Below, piece after piece: positions 5,739-13,533 of a stretch of DNA of 14,200 nt. Source of the DNA: CAZMCT01 sp964564785 (GTDB lineage: Bacteria; Planctomycetota; Phycisphaerae; UBA1845; Fen-1342); contig CAZMCT010000109.1 in NCBI GenBank assembly GCA_964564785.1, positions 1-14,200 on the forward strand. The letters run 5' to 3'. The position numbers and the translations under genes are program-made. Under the pieces are notes generated by a model. It was given only the letters and a program-made list of their open reading frames with translations. It did not search any database and was not told the DNA's origin. Every line of letters begins with the position of its first letter. Position 1 is the stretch's first letter.

Positions 5739-7124
5739 CTAGACGGACGAAGGCGGGGGCGCGGGGCGATCGGGCCGCCGCGGATGCCTGGCTCGGATCT
5801 CCAGGCACAGTCGATTGAGAGCCGTGCGGACGTTCTCCACGAAGTGATCCAGCTGCGTCTGAATCTTCCCGCTCGGATCGTCGAGATCGCCCAGCAGCGT
5901 CTCGAGCCGCAGCACGAGGCCCGTCAGCCACTCGGTGTCCATGCCCCTGATCTCCTCCACCGCGTGGCGGTAGTTGAGCGCCGCCCGGCGATAGGCGTTG
6001 TCCTCGGGCGGCAGGCGGGCGGCGATCTCGTGAAAACGCTGGATGATTCCCGCCAAATTCCGGATCTTCGCCGCCACGTCCCGCTCTACCTGTAGCAGCT
6101 CGCGCGTCGCTTCCCGCGCCTCGTGAACCGTACTTGATTGCGCGATCGCGGCCTCCAGTGCCGCCAACCGGTCCGCCGGGAGCAGGTTAGGCAGCAGCGC
6201 GTGGATCGCGTGCAGCCGGCGCCGCAGCCAGGCCGCCGTGGCATCGTCGCCGTCTTGCGCCGCCCGGGCCGCCTGATTCGCCAGGTCCTCGATCTGTCGC
6301 CGGTATGTGCCCGCGCGCCGCAGCAGCTTGTCGTACAGCTCCTCGCAACGTTGCAGATCTTCGGCCGGAATATGGGCGGGGACCCGCCGCCGCAAGTCGC
6401 GCATCCGATCCAATACGATCTGAGCCCGTGACTCCTCGAACTGCGCGACCAAACCCTCGAACTCGCGTTGCAGGCGGGCGAACGTCGCCAGCGATTGTTC
6501 CCGCGTCGGGTAAGCCGTGCGCAGCGGCTCCCCGAACGCCCTGCGCAGCTTGGATTCCGCTTCCAGCTCCCGTTGCCGGTCGGCCGGCGTCGCCCCCGTC
6601 TTCAGCGACGCTTCACGCTGCGCAATGAAGCCCCGCAGCATTCCCGCCAGAACCGAGTCCCCCGTCACGTCCGGGTGATTCAACACCCGGGCCGCGACCA
6701 TTCGCAGCGAGTCGGTATCCACGGCCGTTCGCATGATCTCCGCACACAACTGCTGGAACACATCCTGGCGGTGCTTCTCGCGGTAGGGCACGCCTTGCCC
6801 GGGCAGCCCGAACACCGTGAGCCGAACCAACGCCAGCCCGCGGCCGAAGCCCGGCCGGCCGCCCGACGCCGGATTGTCCAAGGCGTCGAATCGGATGCGC
6901 GCCGTGCCGCTCAGCCAGCCGGCACGGGCCAGTACGCGGAAGCATCTGTGCCGCATAGGTTTGGGCGCGAATCGCAAGGCGGTGCGGGCGACCTCGGCGG
7001 GGGAGAGGCTGCCGAACCGATGAAAGCGGCGCTCGAGCTCGGCGATCGCCCGGTCATGTCGACGAAGCCACTCGGATGGTTCGGTGGTGGACGGCATGGC
7101 GAGGATGTGAGGGGGGCCGGCCAT
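5739..7124 (-). CDS. Hypothetical alpha-helical protein with coiled-coil character
   Basis: I do not recognise this 461-residue protein. It has no signal peptide or membrane segment. Residues 180-445 are mostly long charged helices rich in Arg, Glu, Leu and Ala, for example around 182-200, 212-247, 255-306 and 334-372, which suggests coiled coil or a helical bundle. Residues 70-180 look more globular. The C terminus is a Pro/Arg-rich tail. The ATG at 7124 is supported by GGAGG four bases upstream; an ATG ten codons in (7097) has none. It is followed 48 bp later by the acyltransferase, so they may share a transcript, and it diverges from the secreted deiminase-like gene. No function can be assigned. 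Confidence 0.75.
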   Translation of the reverse strand: MAGPPHILAMPSTTEPSEWLRRHDRAIAELERRFHRFGSLSPAEVARTALRFAPKPMRHRCFRVLARAGWLSGTARIRFDALDNPASGGRPGFGRGLALVRLTVFGLPGQGVPYREKHRQDVFQQLCAEIMRTAVDTDSLRMVAARVLNHPDVTGDSVLAGMLRGFIAQREASLKTGATPADRQRELEAESKLRRAFGEPLRTAYPTREQSLATFARLQREFEGLVAQFEESRAQIVLDRMRDLRRRVPAHIPAEDLQRCEELYDKLLRRAGTYRRQIEDLANQAARAAQDGDDATAAWLRRRLHAIHALLPNLLPADRLAALEAAIAQSSTVHEAREATRELLQVERDVAAKIRNLAGIIQRFHEIAARLPPEDNAYRRAALNYRHAVEEIRGMDTEWLTGLVLRLETLLGDLDDPSGKIQTQLDHFVENVRTALNRLCLEIRARHPRRPDRPAPPPSSV

Positions 7125-7327
7125 ACGGCCTCCGACTAGCAGCGACTGAGCGACGTCCAGAGAAAGTGTAGCCTGAAACTCCGACTGCGGCCACCTCCGG
7201 GGTGGATGAATCGTTTCATCGTCCGATCTTCAGCAGATCGGTTTCGCCGCTCGGACGGCGCGCGGTACAATGGTGATACCCGTACGGCAGTGTGGCCGTG
7301 CATCCCCCAGCGTGATCCAGGAGGTGA
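7125..7327. promoter_or_regulatory. Divergent promoter region with an inverted repeat
   Basis: The 203-bp gap separates two divergent genes and should hold both promoters. A perfect inverted repeat, CCGATCT (7223-7229) and AGATCGG (7235-7241), encloses a 5-nt loop. A TACAAT hexamer at 7266-7271 is a reasonable -10 box for the plus-strand gene, and TACACT on the minus strand (7165-7170) for the other; matching -35 boxes are weak. The repeat could be an operator or a leader hairpin. Confidence 0.4.
7319..7324 (+). promoter_or_regulatory. Strong ribosome-binding site with two possible starts
   Basis: AGGAGG lies only three bases before the ATG at 7328 but six bases before an in-frame GTG at 7331. 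The spacing favours the GTG as the real start, which would shorten the protein by one residue. Confidence 0.6.
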
Positions 7328-9598
7328 ATGGTGCGCCCGCAAATCGCCCTCGTCTTGTCGTGCATCGCGGTGATCGGAACCTGGCCCACCGGGCAGGCAC
7401 AAGGCACGTTGCCCGGCGGGGCGGACGAGTCGCTCCCGCCTCCGGTCTCGCGCGTCCGGGAGGGCGGCACGCCCTTCGACCCGCAGCAGTCGCTGACGCC
7501 GTTCGCGGTCCAGCTTCGAGACATGCCGACCTCGGGCCTGATCGCGTCGCCGCCCGAGTACACGCCGGTCCGCGGGGTGCTGTTCAAGTACATTACGGGG
7601 CACTGGACGGCTACCGTGACGGACTGCGTTGTCGCGCTGACGGCCGATCCGGACCATGACGAGATCGCCTATGTCGTCGTGAATAGCGCGTCCCAGCAGA
7701 CGACGGCGACCAACGACTTCATCGCCCACGGCGCGGACATGAGCAAGGTGCAGTTCCTCGTGATCTCGTCCGAGTCCGTCTGGCTTCGCGACTACGGCCC
7801 GCACTTCATTTGGCAGAATGGGGCCCTCGGCATCGTCGATAGCCACTACTATCCGACCCGTCCGCTCGACAACTTCATTCCTACGCTGATCGGCGACGAC
7901 CGTTGGTCGATGCCGACCTACGACATCGGCCTGTATTACTCGGGGGGCAACTTCCAGCCGGGGCCGGAACGAACTGCCTTCGTCACCAACCTCGTCAACG
8001 TCGACAACAACGCCGCCGGCGGCTTCAACATCGACCTGATCGAGGAGCTCTACAGCACCTACCAGGGCATCGACACGCTGCACGTCATGCCGCAGCTTCC
8101 CAGCACGGTCGACGGCACCGGTCACATCGACATGTGGCTCTACCTGGTGGACGAGGACACCGTCATCATCTCGCAGTTCAAGCCCGGCTCGAACGCGACC
8201 GCGATCCAGATCACGAACAACGCCGTGCCGTACATGGAGAACCTCGGGTACGAGGTCTACCGCCCGTGGGCGTGGAACGCGATCCAGGGCGGTTACACCA
8301 CGCACTACACCTACACGAACGCCTTCCGCGTCAACGACCGCATCTTCGTTCCGCAGTACGCCTCCGGGAATCCCTCCTACGCCGACGAGGACGCCGACGC
8401 CCTCGACAAATGGGCGCTGGCGGCCGGGCCCGACGTCGAGATCGTCCCCATCGACTGCTGGGACATCATTCCGGCCGCCGGGGCGATCCACTGCATCGTG
8501 ATGCAGGTCCCCCGCCACACGCCGGCCGTCCCGAGCGTGCACGTAATCGCCCCCGACGGCGGCGAGCTGCTGGTCGCGGGCAACCCCCTGCGGATCGAAT
8601 GGGTTGCGACCGACACCGACAACGTGACGATTCCCTCCATCGCCCTGTACTACAGCCTCGACGACGGCGCGAGCTGGAACTTCATCGCCAATTCCATCAA
8701 CCGCGGCTTTTTCGACTGGACCGTGCCGAGCACGGCCAGTCCCGCGGCGCGGATCAAGGTCGTCGCCACCGCGGCCGACAGCGACGTGAGCGAGGCGGTC
8801 GGCGGCGCGTTCCGGATCGTACAGGCGCAACAAACGACCTACGATTTCACGAGCGGGGCCGGCGTGGACAAGTTCGGCTACGGCACGCAGACGTCCTCCT
8901 GGAGCAGCGTCAACAACATCCGGCGGCCGGTCAACACGCAGCTCAGCGCGGCCTCGTACACCAAGCTCGCGCTCTCGGACGCGAACGGTGGCGACACCGA
9001 CCCGAACCGCTACATCTCCCCGAACCCGACCACGGGCTGGGAGTCGACGCACGTGTTCGAGCTGACGATCGCCGAGGACCCGGCCGACATCGATCTTGTC
9101 AAGCTGCTGTGGGAGGGCTACGGCGACCAGTGCACGCAGGTCGAGCTGTACGCCTGGGACTACACGCAGGGGCAATGGAGCAACGGCGCCGGCCTCTACG
9201 GCCAGAACCGCTACCTCGACAACTGGGCGGGCAACCGCGACGGTCTGCTGACCGGCTACCTGACGAGCGACTTCTCACGGTTCATCGACGCCAGCGGACA
9301 GATGACGCTCCTGCTGTACAGCGAACGCCCGACGGAAAGCGGGTCGGTGAAGCCAACGTTCCATGATTACCTGTCGGTCACGGTGTCGCGAATCACGCAG
9401 ACGCTCGCGGGCGACATGAACTGCGACGACGTGCTCGACTTCGGTGACATCAACGCGTTCGTGCTGGCGCTGAGCAACCCCGAGTCGTGGCAGGCAACCT
9501 ATCCCGACTGCTACCTGCTGAACGGCGATGTCAGCGGCGACGGCAGCTTCGGGTTCAACGACCTCAACCCGTTCGTGGCCCTGCTGGTCGGCGGCTGA
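7328..9598 (+). CDS. Secreted peptidylarginine deiminase / agmatine deiminase family protein with dockerin-like C terminus
   Basis: This 756-residue protein starts with a signal peptide (hydrophobic 6-19, likely cleavage near AQA-QG at 23-25). Residues of about 70-395 form a guanidino-group-modifying domain of the PAD_porph type, which hydrolyses arginine or agmatine guanidinium groups. Visible residues are Asp155 (WLRDYGP), the GGN motif (206-208), His266 and Asp268 (GTGHID), probable Asn331, and the nucleophile Cys389 (GAIHC). An Ig/Fn3-like domain follows (about 403-498, PDGGELL...DDGASW...WTVPS), then a beta-rich domain of unknown type (about 504-690). The end carries two EF-hand-like loops, with acidic or polar residues at 696/698/700/704/707 and 734/736/738/740/745, typical of planctomycete dockerin-like tails. 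It is probably exported and anchored or assembled through this tail. Peptidylarginine against agmatine as substrate cannot be decided here. Confidence 0.9.
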   Translation: MVRPQIALVLSCIAVIGTWPTGQAQGTLPGGADESLPPPVSRVREGGTPFDPQQSLTPFAVQLRDMPTSGLIASPPEYTPVRGVLFKYITGHWTATVTDCVVALTADPDHDEIAYVVVNSASQQTTATNDFIAHGADMSKVQFLVISSESVWLRDYGPHFIWQNGALGIVDSHYYPTRPLDNFIPTLIGDDRWSMPTYDIGLYYSGGNFQPGPERTAFVTNLVNVDNNAAGGFNIDLIEELYSTYQGIDTLHVMPQLPSTVDGTGHIDMWLYLVDEDTVIISQFKPGSNATAIQITNNAVPYMENLGYEVYRPWAWNAIQGGYTTHYTYTNAFRVNDRIFVPQYASGNPSYADEDADALDKWALAAGPDVEIVPIDCWDIIPAAGAIHCIVMQVPRHTPAVPSVHVIAPDGGELLVAGNPLRIEWVATDTDNVTIPSIALYYSLDDGASWNFIANSINRGFFDWTVPSTASPAARIKVVATAADSDVSEAVGGAFRIVQAQQTTYDFTSGAGVDKFGYGTQTSSWSSVNNIRRPVNTQLSAASYTKLALSDANGGDTDPNRYISPNPTTGWESTHVFELTIAEDPADIDLVKLLWEGYGDQCTQVELYAWDYTQGQWSNGAGLYGQNRYLDNWAGNRDGLLTGYLTSDFSRFIDASGQMTLLLYSERPTESGSVKPTFHDYLSVTVSRITQTLAGDMNCDDVLDFGDINAFVLALSNPESWQATYPDCYLLNGDVSGDGSFGFNDLNPFVALLVGG

Positions 9599-9683
9599 CC
9601 GCAGCCGGCAGGATCGGGCGGCCGTTCGCCGGAGCCGTCGAGGGTTCCAACGCCCTGCACGCATCCCAACGCGGCCCGCGCTG

Positions 9684-9718
9684 TATACTGCCGGCGCGGG
9701 CCCGTTCTGCGGGCCGCG
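9684..9718 (+). promoter_or_regulatory. Candidate promoter and leader hairpin of the LacI-family gene
   Basis: TATACT at 9684-9689 differs from the -10 consensus by one base. No convincing -35 box lies at the right distance. Just downstream, where transcription would begin, is an inverted repeat: CGCG (9695-9698), a bulged G, GCCCG (9700-9704), loop TTCTG, CGGGC (9710-9714), CGCG (9715-9718). It ends 12 bases before the start codon. It could be an operator for autoregulation or a leader hairpin that limits ribosome access; no good ribosome-binding site is visible. Confidence 0.4.
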
Positions 9719-9730
9719 TGAGCCGACCCT

Positions 9731-10762
9731 ATGGCCACCATTGACGAGATCGCCCGTCGGGCGAACGTTTCCAAAACCACCGTGTCCTTCGTCATCAACG
9801 GCCGGCCCGGCCCGAGCGCGGAAACCGTGGCGCTGGTGCGGCGCATCATGGCCGAACTGAACTACGTTCCGTCCATGCTCGCCCAGCGCTTCGCCTCGCA
9901 GAAGAGCAAGACGGTCGCCCTGGTCACGCTAGCGTACCCCCACGTCTTCAGTGATCTGCACCACGGCGAGATTCTGGACGCCGTCTGCGCCACGCTCGAC
10001 GCGGCCGGGTACTCGCTCCTGCTCGCGGCCGCGAATCCTCGCTTCATCGAGGAGCGCCGCTTCTCGACCATGCTGCGGAGCGGGCACGTCGACGGCATGC
10101 TGTTGCTGGAACCCACGCTGGACCAAAGCTACCTGGGGGAGTTGGCGGCCGAGGACGCCCCCGTCGTGATTGTGAACAGCGACGGGGCCGGGATCGGGCT
10201 TGATTACGTCCGCACGGACGACGTGGCCGTCGGCCAGATTGCAACGGAACACTTGCTGCGGCTCGGACACCGGCGAATCGGGTTCATCGCGGCCAGTTCC
10301 AACCACGCGTCCGCCAGGGACCGCTCGCGTGGATTTCTTAAAGCCATGCAGGCAAATGACTTGCCGGTCTCCGGGGATCGGATCTTCCACGGGTCTTACG
10401 ACACGAGCTATTGGTCCGGATACCAGGGCTGCGAGCAGATCCTCCGCGAGAGCCCGGACACGACGGCGATCTTCTGCTGCAACGACACGATGGCCATGGG
10501 GGCCCTCGAGGCGGCTCGTGCCGCGGGGCGCGCCGTGCCGAACGACCTATCCATCGTCGGCGTCGACGATGCGCCGACCAGTTCCTACGCCAACCCGCCG
10601 TTGACTACGGTTCGCCAACCCAGCTACGAAATAGCCAAGCAGGCCACGCTCGTGCTGCTTGACCGGCTTCGCGCCGACCAGGTTCGGCGCACCTTCGTCG
10701 CCCGTGCGCTGCCCCCGACTCTTGTGGAGCGCGAATCCACCGCTTCGGCCCCCTCTGGTTGA
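9731..10762 (+). CDS. LacI/GalR-family transcriptional regulator
   Basis: This 343-residue protein has the normal length and layout of LacI-family repressors. An N-terminal helix-turn-helix (TIDEIARRANVSKTTVSFVI, 3-22) is followed by the hinge region (about 45-60) and a periplasmic-binding-protein-like sugar-sensing domain (about 61-335), with family signatures such as GHRRIGFI (179-186), FCCNDTMAMGALEAA (248-262), DLSIVGVDD (272-280) and PPLTTVRQP (289-297). It binds an operator as a dimer or tetramer and normally responds to a sugar or nucleoside. The start ATG is the only one that gives a full HTH. It follows the deiminase-like gene by 132 bp with its own likely promoter, and no sugar-use genes lie nearby, so its target is unknown; autoregulation is plausible. 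Confidence 0.95.
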   Translation: MATIDEIARRANVSKTTVSFVINGRPGPSAETVALVRRIMAELNYVPSMLAQRFASQKSKTVALVTLAYPHVFSDLHHGEILDAVCATLDAAGYSLLLAAANPRFIEERRFSTMLRSGHVDGMLLLEPTLDQSYLGELAAEDAPVVIVNSDGAGIGLDYVRTDDVAVGQIATEHLLRLGHRRIGFIAASSNHASARDRSRGFLKAMQANDLPVSGDRIFHGSYDTSYWSGYQGCEQILRESPDTTAIFCCNDTMAMGALEAARAAGRAVPNDLSIVGVDDAPTSSYANPPLTTVRQPSYEIAKQATLVLLDRLRADQVRRTFVARALPPTLVERESTASAPSG

Positions 10763-10770
10763 CCATAGCA

Positions 10771-10793
10771 GCCGGTTGGGAAAGGGGACCGGC
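10771..10793. terminator. Hairpin between convergent genes
   Basis: GCCGGT (10771-10776) and ACCGGC (10788-10793) form a 6-bp stem with an 11-nt loop in the 53-bp gap between two genes that end facing each other. There is no T tract on either strand, so a bidirectional terminator is only likely by position. Confidence 0.4.
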
Positions 10794-10815
10794 ACCGCGG
10801 GAGTGGCGATTTGAG

Positions 10816-11691
10816 CTACTGTGATGGCGGTTTGGCGCGGAGCCAGCTTTCTTTCGCTACGGGCTGCTGCGCGGGCCGCTCCGCCACGCGCAGCGCTCCG
10901 CCGCACCACTCGACCTTCAGCTTCCGCGGGTCGTCTCCCAACTGCACGCTTTCCCGCTTGCTCGAACCGCCGCGACGGTCGATTTCCGTCCAGCCGCACA
11001 GCAGTTCCGAGTCGCCCTCCGGGCGATTGAGCGTTACGGCCGACGCCACGAGGAAGACCGTGGGTGAACTCGGCCGCAGCGCGGCGATCTCGTCCTCGGC
11101 GGCGCGGGCCTGGAGCTGCGCGTTCAGCACGGCGGCGTACAGTTGCCGCAGGTCGGGCGCAACGCCACGCTCGTCCAGCAGCAGCGCCACGCGATCCAGC
11201 CCGCGCTCCGCGAAGCGCCGCCGCAGCTCGACCAGAAACGGCCGGTCTGCCCCCGCCAGCAGTGCGTGCAGCGCGCCGCACGCGGTCGATTCGCGGCCGT
11301 ACCGCAGGAAGGGGCCGAACCGGCTCGTGGGGCCGCTGCCGCACACTCCGACGTGGGCATTCACCTTGACGAGCAGCACGGCAAACGGCGCACCACCCAA
11401 GGCGAGGGCGAAATGTTGTTCGGCGATCGCGACCGCTCCGGCCTCATGCTGCGCGCCCGCGTTAGCCAGCCGAAAGGGAGCCCGGCGGCCCGGCCCCAGC
11501 TCCGGGAGCGTGTCGTCTACTAGGCACCGCTGAAAAGACTCGGCGCAGCTCTGCTCCGTCTCATCCGCGCAGGTGATGTGCACCGCGCCCATCACCCGCG
11601 AGCCGAATTCGCGCCCCCACCGACATAAGTGGCGGTTGAGTTCGTCCGGTCGCTGTTCCACGCCGATCCGAGCCGCGATGGCTGCGTTCAT
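10816..11691 (-). CDS. Hypothetical protein
   Basis: I do not recognise this 291-residue protein. It is the best of several overlapping frames because its amino-acid make-up is ordinary and its ATG has GGGAGG four bases upstream, whereas the frames on the other strand are Arg/Ser/Pro-rich. There is no signal peptide. Residues 73-120 (FRLANAGAQHEAGAVAIAEQ, then a hydrophobic strand AVLLVKV and HVGVCGSG) and 124-190 (FGPFLRYGRES, CGALHALL, then Arg/Leu-rich helices) look like an alpha/beta domain. Cysteines are at 23, 41, 49, 56, 117, 138, 232 and 263. The last 30 residues are basic and Pro-rich. It converges on the LacI-family gene and diverges from nuoI. No function can be proposed. Confidence 0.65.
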   Translation of the reverse strand: MNAAIAARIGVEQRPDELNRHLCRWGREFGSRVMGAVHITCADETEQSCAESFQRCLVDDTLPELGPGRRAPFRLANAGAQHEAGAVAIAEQHFALALGGAPFAVLLVKVNAHVGVCGSGPTSRFGPFLRYGRESTACGALHALLAGADRPFLVELRRRFAERGLDRVALLLDERGVAPDLRQLYAAVLNAQLQARAAEDEIAALRPSSPTVFLVASAVTLNRPEGDSELLCGWTEIDRRGGSSKRESVQLGDDPRKLKVEWCGGALRVAERPAQQPVAKESWLRAKPPSQ

Positions 11692-11999
11692 CAGGCCTCC
11701 CGTTTTCCGCCCCGCTCCTCATCTTCTGCCGGGCGGCCGAACCGGACAAGCGGCCCGCACGTTGCGTGGAGTTGCCGGACAAGCTGCTATTGAAAAGGTC
11801 TTTATTCCATTATTCGGCGGACCTGTGATGATTGAACTGCACTGCCGTAACGGTACGATGGTCAAGGCGGCGGCGGGCGACCCCGCAAGCGAGCTGAAGA
11901 TGCCGGATTCGGGCCTGACTCCAGGCCGGCCCGGGGGGGGGCCGCTGCCTGTCGGTCTGAAGTTCCAAGACCCAGACGAAAACCGCGAAGAGGACTCGG
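11692..11999. other. Divergent intergenic region upstream of nuoI
   Basis: This 308-bp gap lies between two divergent genes and must hold a promoter for the complex I genes. A patch at 11786-11816 is much richer in A and T than its surroundings (TTGAAA at 11790-11795, then TTTATT and ATTATT), but no -35/-10 pair has proper spacing. A stop codon in the nuoI frame at 11958-11960 fixes the nuoI start downstream of it. A frame opening at ATG 11828 runs out of frame into nuoI and is not a credible gene. Confidence 0.45.
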
Positions 12000-12641
12000 A
12001 TGAGACAGGTCCGCAACATCTACCAGACGCTGAAGACCGTGCTGATCGGCATGCGCATCACGTTGAAGTACTGCTTTGCGCGGACGGTGACCGTGCAGTA
12101 CCCGGACATGCCGCCGACGGTGCAACCGGGCTACCGCGGGTTTCACTGGTACGAGATCGAGCGGTGCAGCGCCTGCGGGGCCTGTGCGCGGGCCTGTCCG
12201 GTGGACTGTATCTACATCAAGACGACCGGCCCGCGGAAGGTCGACAAGGAAACCGGCATCTCGCGCGGGGGGGCGATGAGCCGCTGGGCGATCGACTATT
12301 CCAAATGCATGTTCTGCGGGCTGTGCTGTGAGCCGTGCCCGACCGAGTGCCTCAAGATGGGCACCCTGCACGACCTCGCCGGCTACGACCGCCGAAGCGC
12401 CGTGGTCGAGTTCACCGAACTTGCCCGGCAGGGTCTCCGCACTCCGATCCCGGTCTGGATGCAGAAACGGCGCCTGCCGGAATGGGCCCGCCGCATGAAG
12501 GAGGCGATCATCGCGGCCGGCCGCCCGCATCGCGAGGAGATGCTCAAGGCGCTGACCGAGCAGCCGGTGGCGAAGCCGCCGGCGGCGGCCGCTGCGCCGT
12601 CGAACCCCCCGCCGGCGAGCCCGCCGACCGAGACGAAGTGA
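12000..12641 (+). CDS. nuoI: NADH-quinone oxidoreductase subunit I (NuoI)
   Basis: This 213-residue protein is the two-cluster ferredoxin-like subunit of respiratory complex I. It carries electrons through clusters N6a and N6b in the membrane-facing part of the peripheral arm. Two CxxCxxCxxxCP motifs are present, Cys56/59/62/66 and Cys103/106/109/113, in the family pattern including RCSACGACARACP and KCMFCGLCCEPCP. Both sets are complete. The N-terminal helix and GFHWYEIERC lead-in are typical. The C terminus carries an Ala/Pro-rich tail of about 25 residues (188-213) not needed by the family. The ATG is the first after an in-frame stop and has AGAGGA five bases upstream. It precedes nuoA, whereas nuoI usually lies after nuoH. 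Confidence 0.96.
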   Translation: MRQVRNIYQTLKTVLIGMRITLKYCFARTVTVQYPDMPPTVQPGYRGFHWYEIERCSACGACARACPVDCIYIKTTGPRKVDKETGISRGGAMSRWAIDYSKCMFCGLCCEPCPTECLKMGTLHDLAGYDRRSAVVEFTELARQGLRTPIPVWMQKRRLPEWARRMKEAIIAAGRPHREEMLKALTEQPVAKPPAAAAAPSNPPPASPPTETK

Positions 12642-12730
12642 ACGCGGAGGCATGCAGACACGCAGGAGAAAAGATCACTTGTGGACTTGCGAGGAGTGCC
12701 GGTTTGTCGTTTCGAGGAGCGCAGCCGGTG

Positions 12731-12808
12731 TCGTCCCGCAGAGCGCCGCAACGAGGGAGCTGGCCGAGAAGCAAGGTCGCTTCCATTCGCAGCCGGATTC
12801 CTCGCCGG
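12731..12808. repeat. Dispersed 78-bp element, copy 1
   Basis: It aligns without gaps to 14113-14190, with 62 of 78 bases identical by hand count; the core ACGAGGGAGCTGGCCG is nearly unchanged. The ends are complementary in part (CGAGG near the left and CCTCG near the right), as in a miniature hairpin element. Confidence 0.8.
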
Positions 12809-13001
12809 TCGCCTGCGGCGGCCGTGCTCGGGATGAGCGGCGCTGGTGGCCCGCGGGTTTCGGCGGCCGTGCTCGAAACAACAGCGCTCCCGGCTGGCCC
12901 TGTGCCTCAGTGTCTTTGTGGTGGTCTTCCGGGCTCTTGCGGCCTCGGCCGCCGCTGCTAGTGTATGCGGATTCGCCGCGCCGGCCGCGAGCGAATCCTC
13001 T

Positions 13002-13005
13002 GAGG
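13002..13005 (+). promoter_or_regulatory. Ribosome-binding site deciding the nuoA start
   Basis: GAGG lies eight bases before the ATG at 13014. It supports this start over the upstream in-frame ATG at 12846. Confidence 0.55.
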
Positions 13006-13013
13006 ACCGCTTC

Positions 13014-13520
13014 ATGGGTGAACCGCTTCCTTTCGCCGAAGGCGGTGTGCCGCTGATCCAGGCGGTGGTGGTTTTTGCGGCGGCCGCCGTGGCCATGGCG
13101 CTGGGCGCGCTGTTGTTCGGCAAGCTCCTGCGGCCGCGCCGGCCGGGCGGCGACAAGGACTCGGCGTACGAATGCGGCGAGGTGCCGGTGGGGCCGGGAT
13201 GGGTGCAGTTCGACCTGCGGTTCTACGTGGTGGCCCTCGTGTTCCTCGTGTTCGACGTGGAACTTGCGCTGTTCTATCCGTGGGCGGTCGTGTTCGGAGG
13301 GGGGGGCCTGACGGGGGGTGCGGAGTGGGAGGCGCTGCGATCGGTTCGACTGGCCGCGGTGTGGGACATGCTGTTCTTCTTCGGAGTAATCGTCGTCGGC
13401 TTCATTTACCTGTGGCGGTTCGGGTATCTCGACTGGGTGCGGATCACGGCGGCGCGGCCGGAGCGGGCCGCGCGTGCGGCGGATGCCCCGGCGCGTGAGC
13501 GGCCGGAGGCGGCCGCGTAA
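13014..13520 (+). CDS. nuoA: NADH-quinone oxidoreductase subunit A (NuoA)
   Basis: This 168-residue membrane protein is the small subunit of complex I that helps join the peripheral and membrane arms near the quinone site. It has three transmembrane segments (about 13-37, 69-95 and 115-136). The family signatures are YECGEVPVG (52-60) and FDVELALFYPW (80-90). A charged Ala/Arg/Glu-rich tail (146-168) extends past the usual end. The frame stays open back to 12846 and could add 56 residues, but that stretch is encoded by repeat-like DNA and has no counterpart in NuoA, so I prefer the ATG with a GAGG upstream. nuoB follows after 31 bp. Confidence 0.94.
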   Translation: MGEPLPFAEGGVPLIQAVVVFAAAAVAMALGALLFGKLLRPRRPGGDKDSAYECGEVPVGPGWVQFDLRFYVVALVFLVFDVELALFYPWAVVFGGGGLTGGAEWEALRSVRLAAVWDMLFFFGVIVVGFIYLWRFGYLDWVRITAARPERAARAADAPARERPEAAA

Positions 13521-13533
13521 GCGCGGTGTTCTG

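Larger units (their letters stand above)
12642..13013. other. Repeat-rich gap between nuoI and nuoA
   Basis: This 372-bp gap appears to be a mosaic of small repeats rather than a gene. It begins with purine-rich sequence just past the nuoI stop, holds the element at 12731-12808, then a 15-bp direct repeat CGGCGGCCGTGCTCG (12816-12830 and 12861-12875). A stretch at 12902-12923 (GTGCCTCAGTGTCTTTGTGGTG) resembles a common intergenic repeat type. The nuoA frame stays open through its second half but lacks nuoA-like sequence there. Confidence 0.55.

Noticed and set aside
7136..9175. Minus-strand open frame of 679 codons opposite the secreted deiminase gene
   Set aside because: It is dominated by Val, Asp, Arg and Gly with no domain pattern, while the plus strand shows a signal peptide, catalytic residues and a dockerin-like tail.
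11786..11816. AT-rich patch as a sigma-70 promoter for nuoI
   Set aside because: TTGAAA and the following A/T hexamers do not have 16-18 bp spacing, so no specific promoter is called.
11828..12331. Frame opening at ATG 11828 upstream of nuoI
   Set aside because: It runs out of frame through the nuoI cluster motifs and becomes compositionally meaningless; nuoI has its own start and ribosome-binding site.
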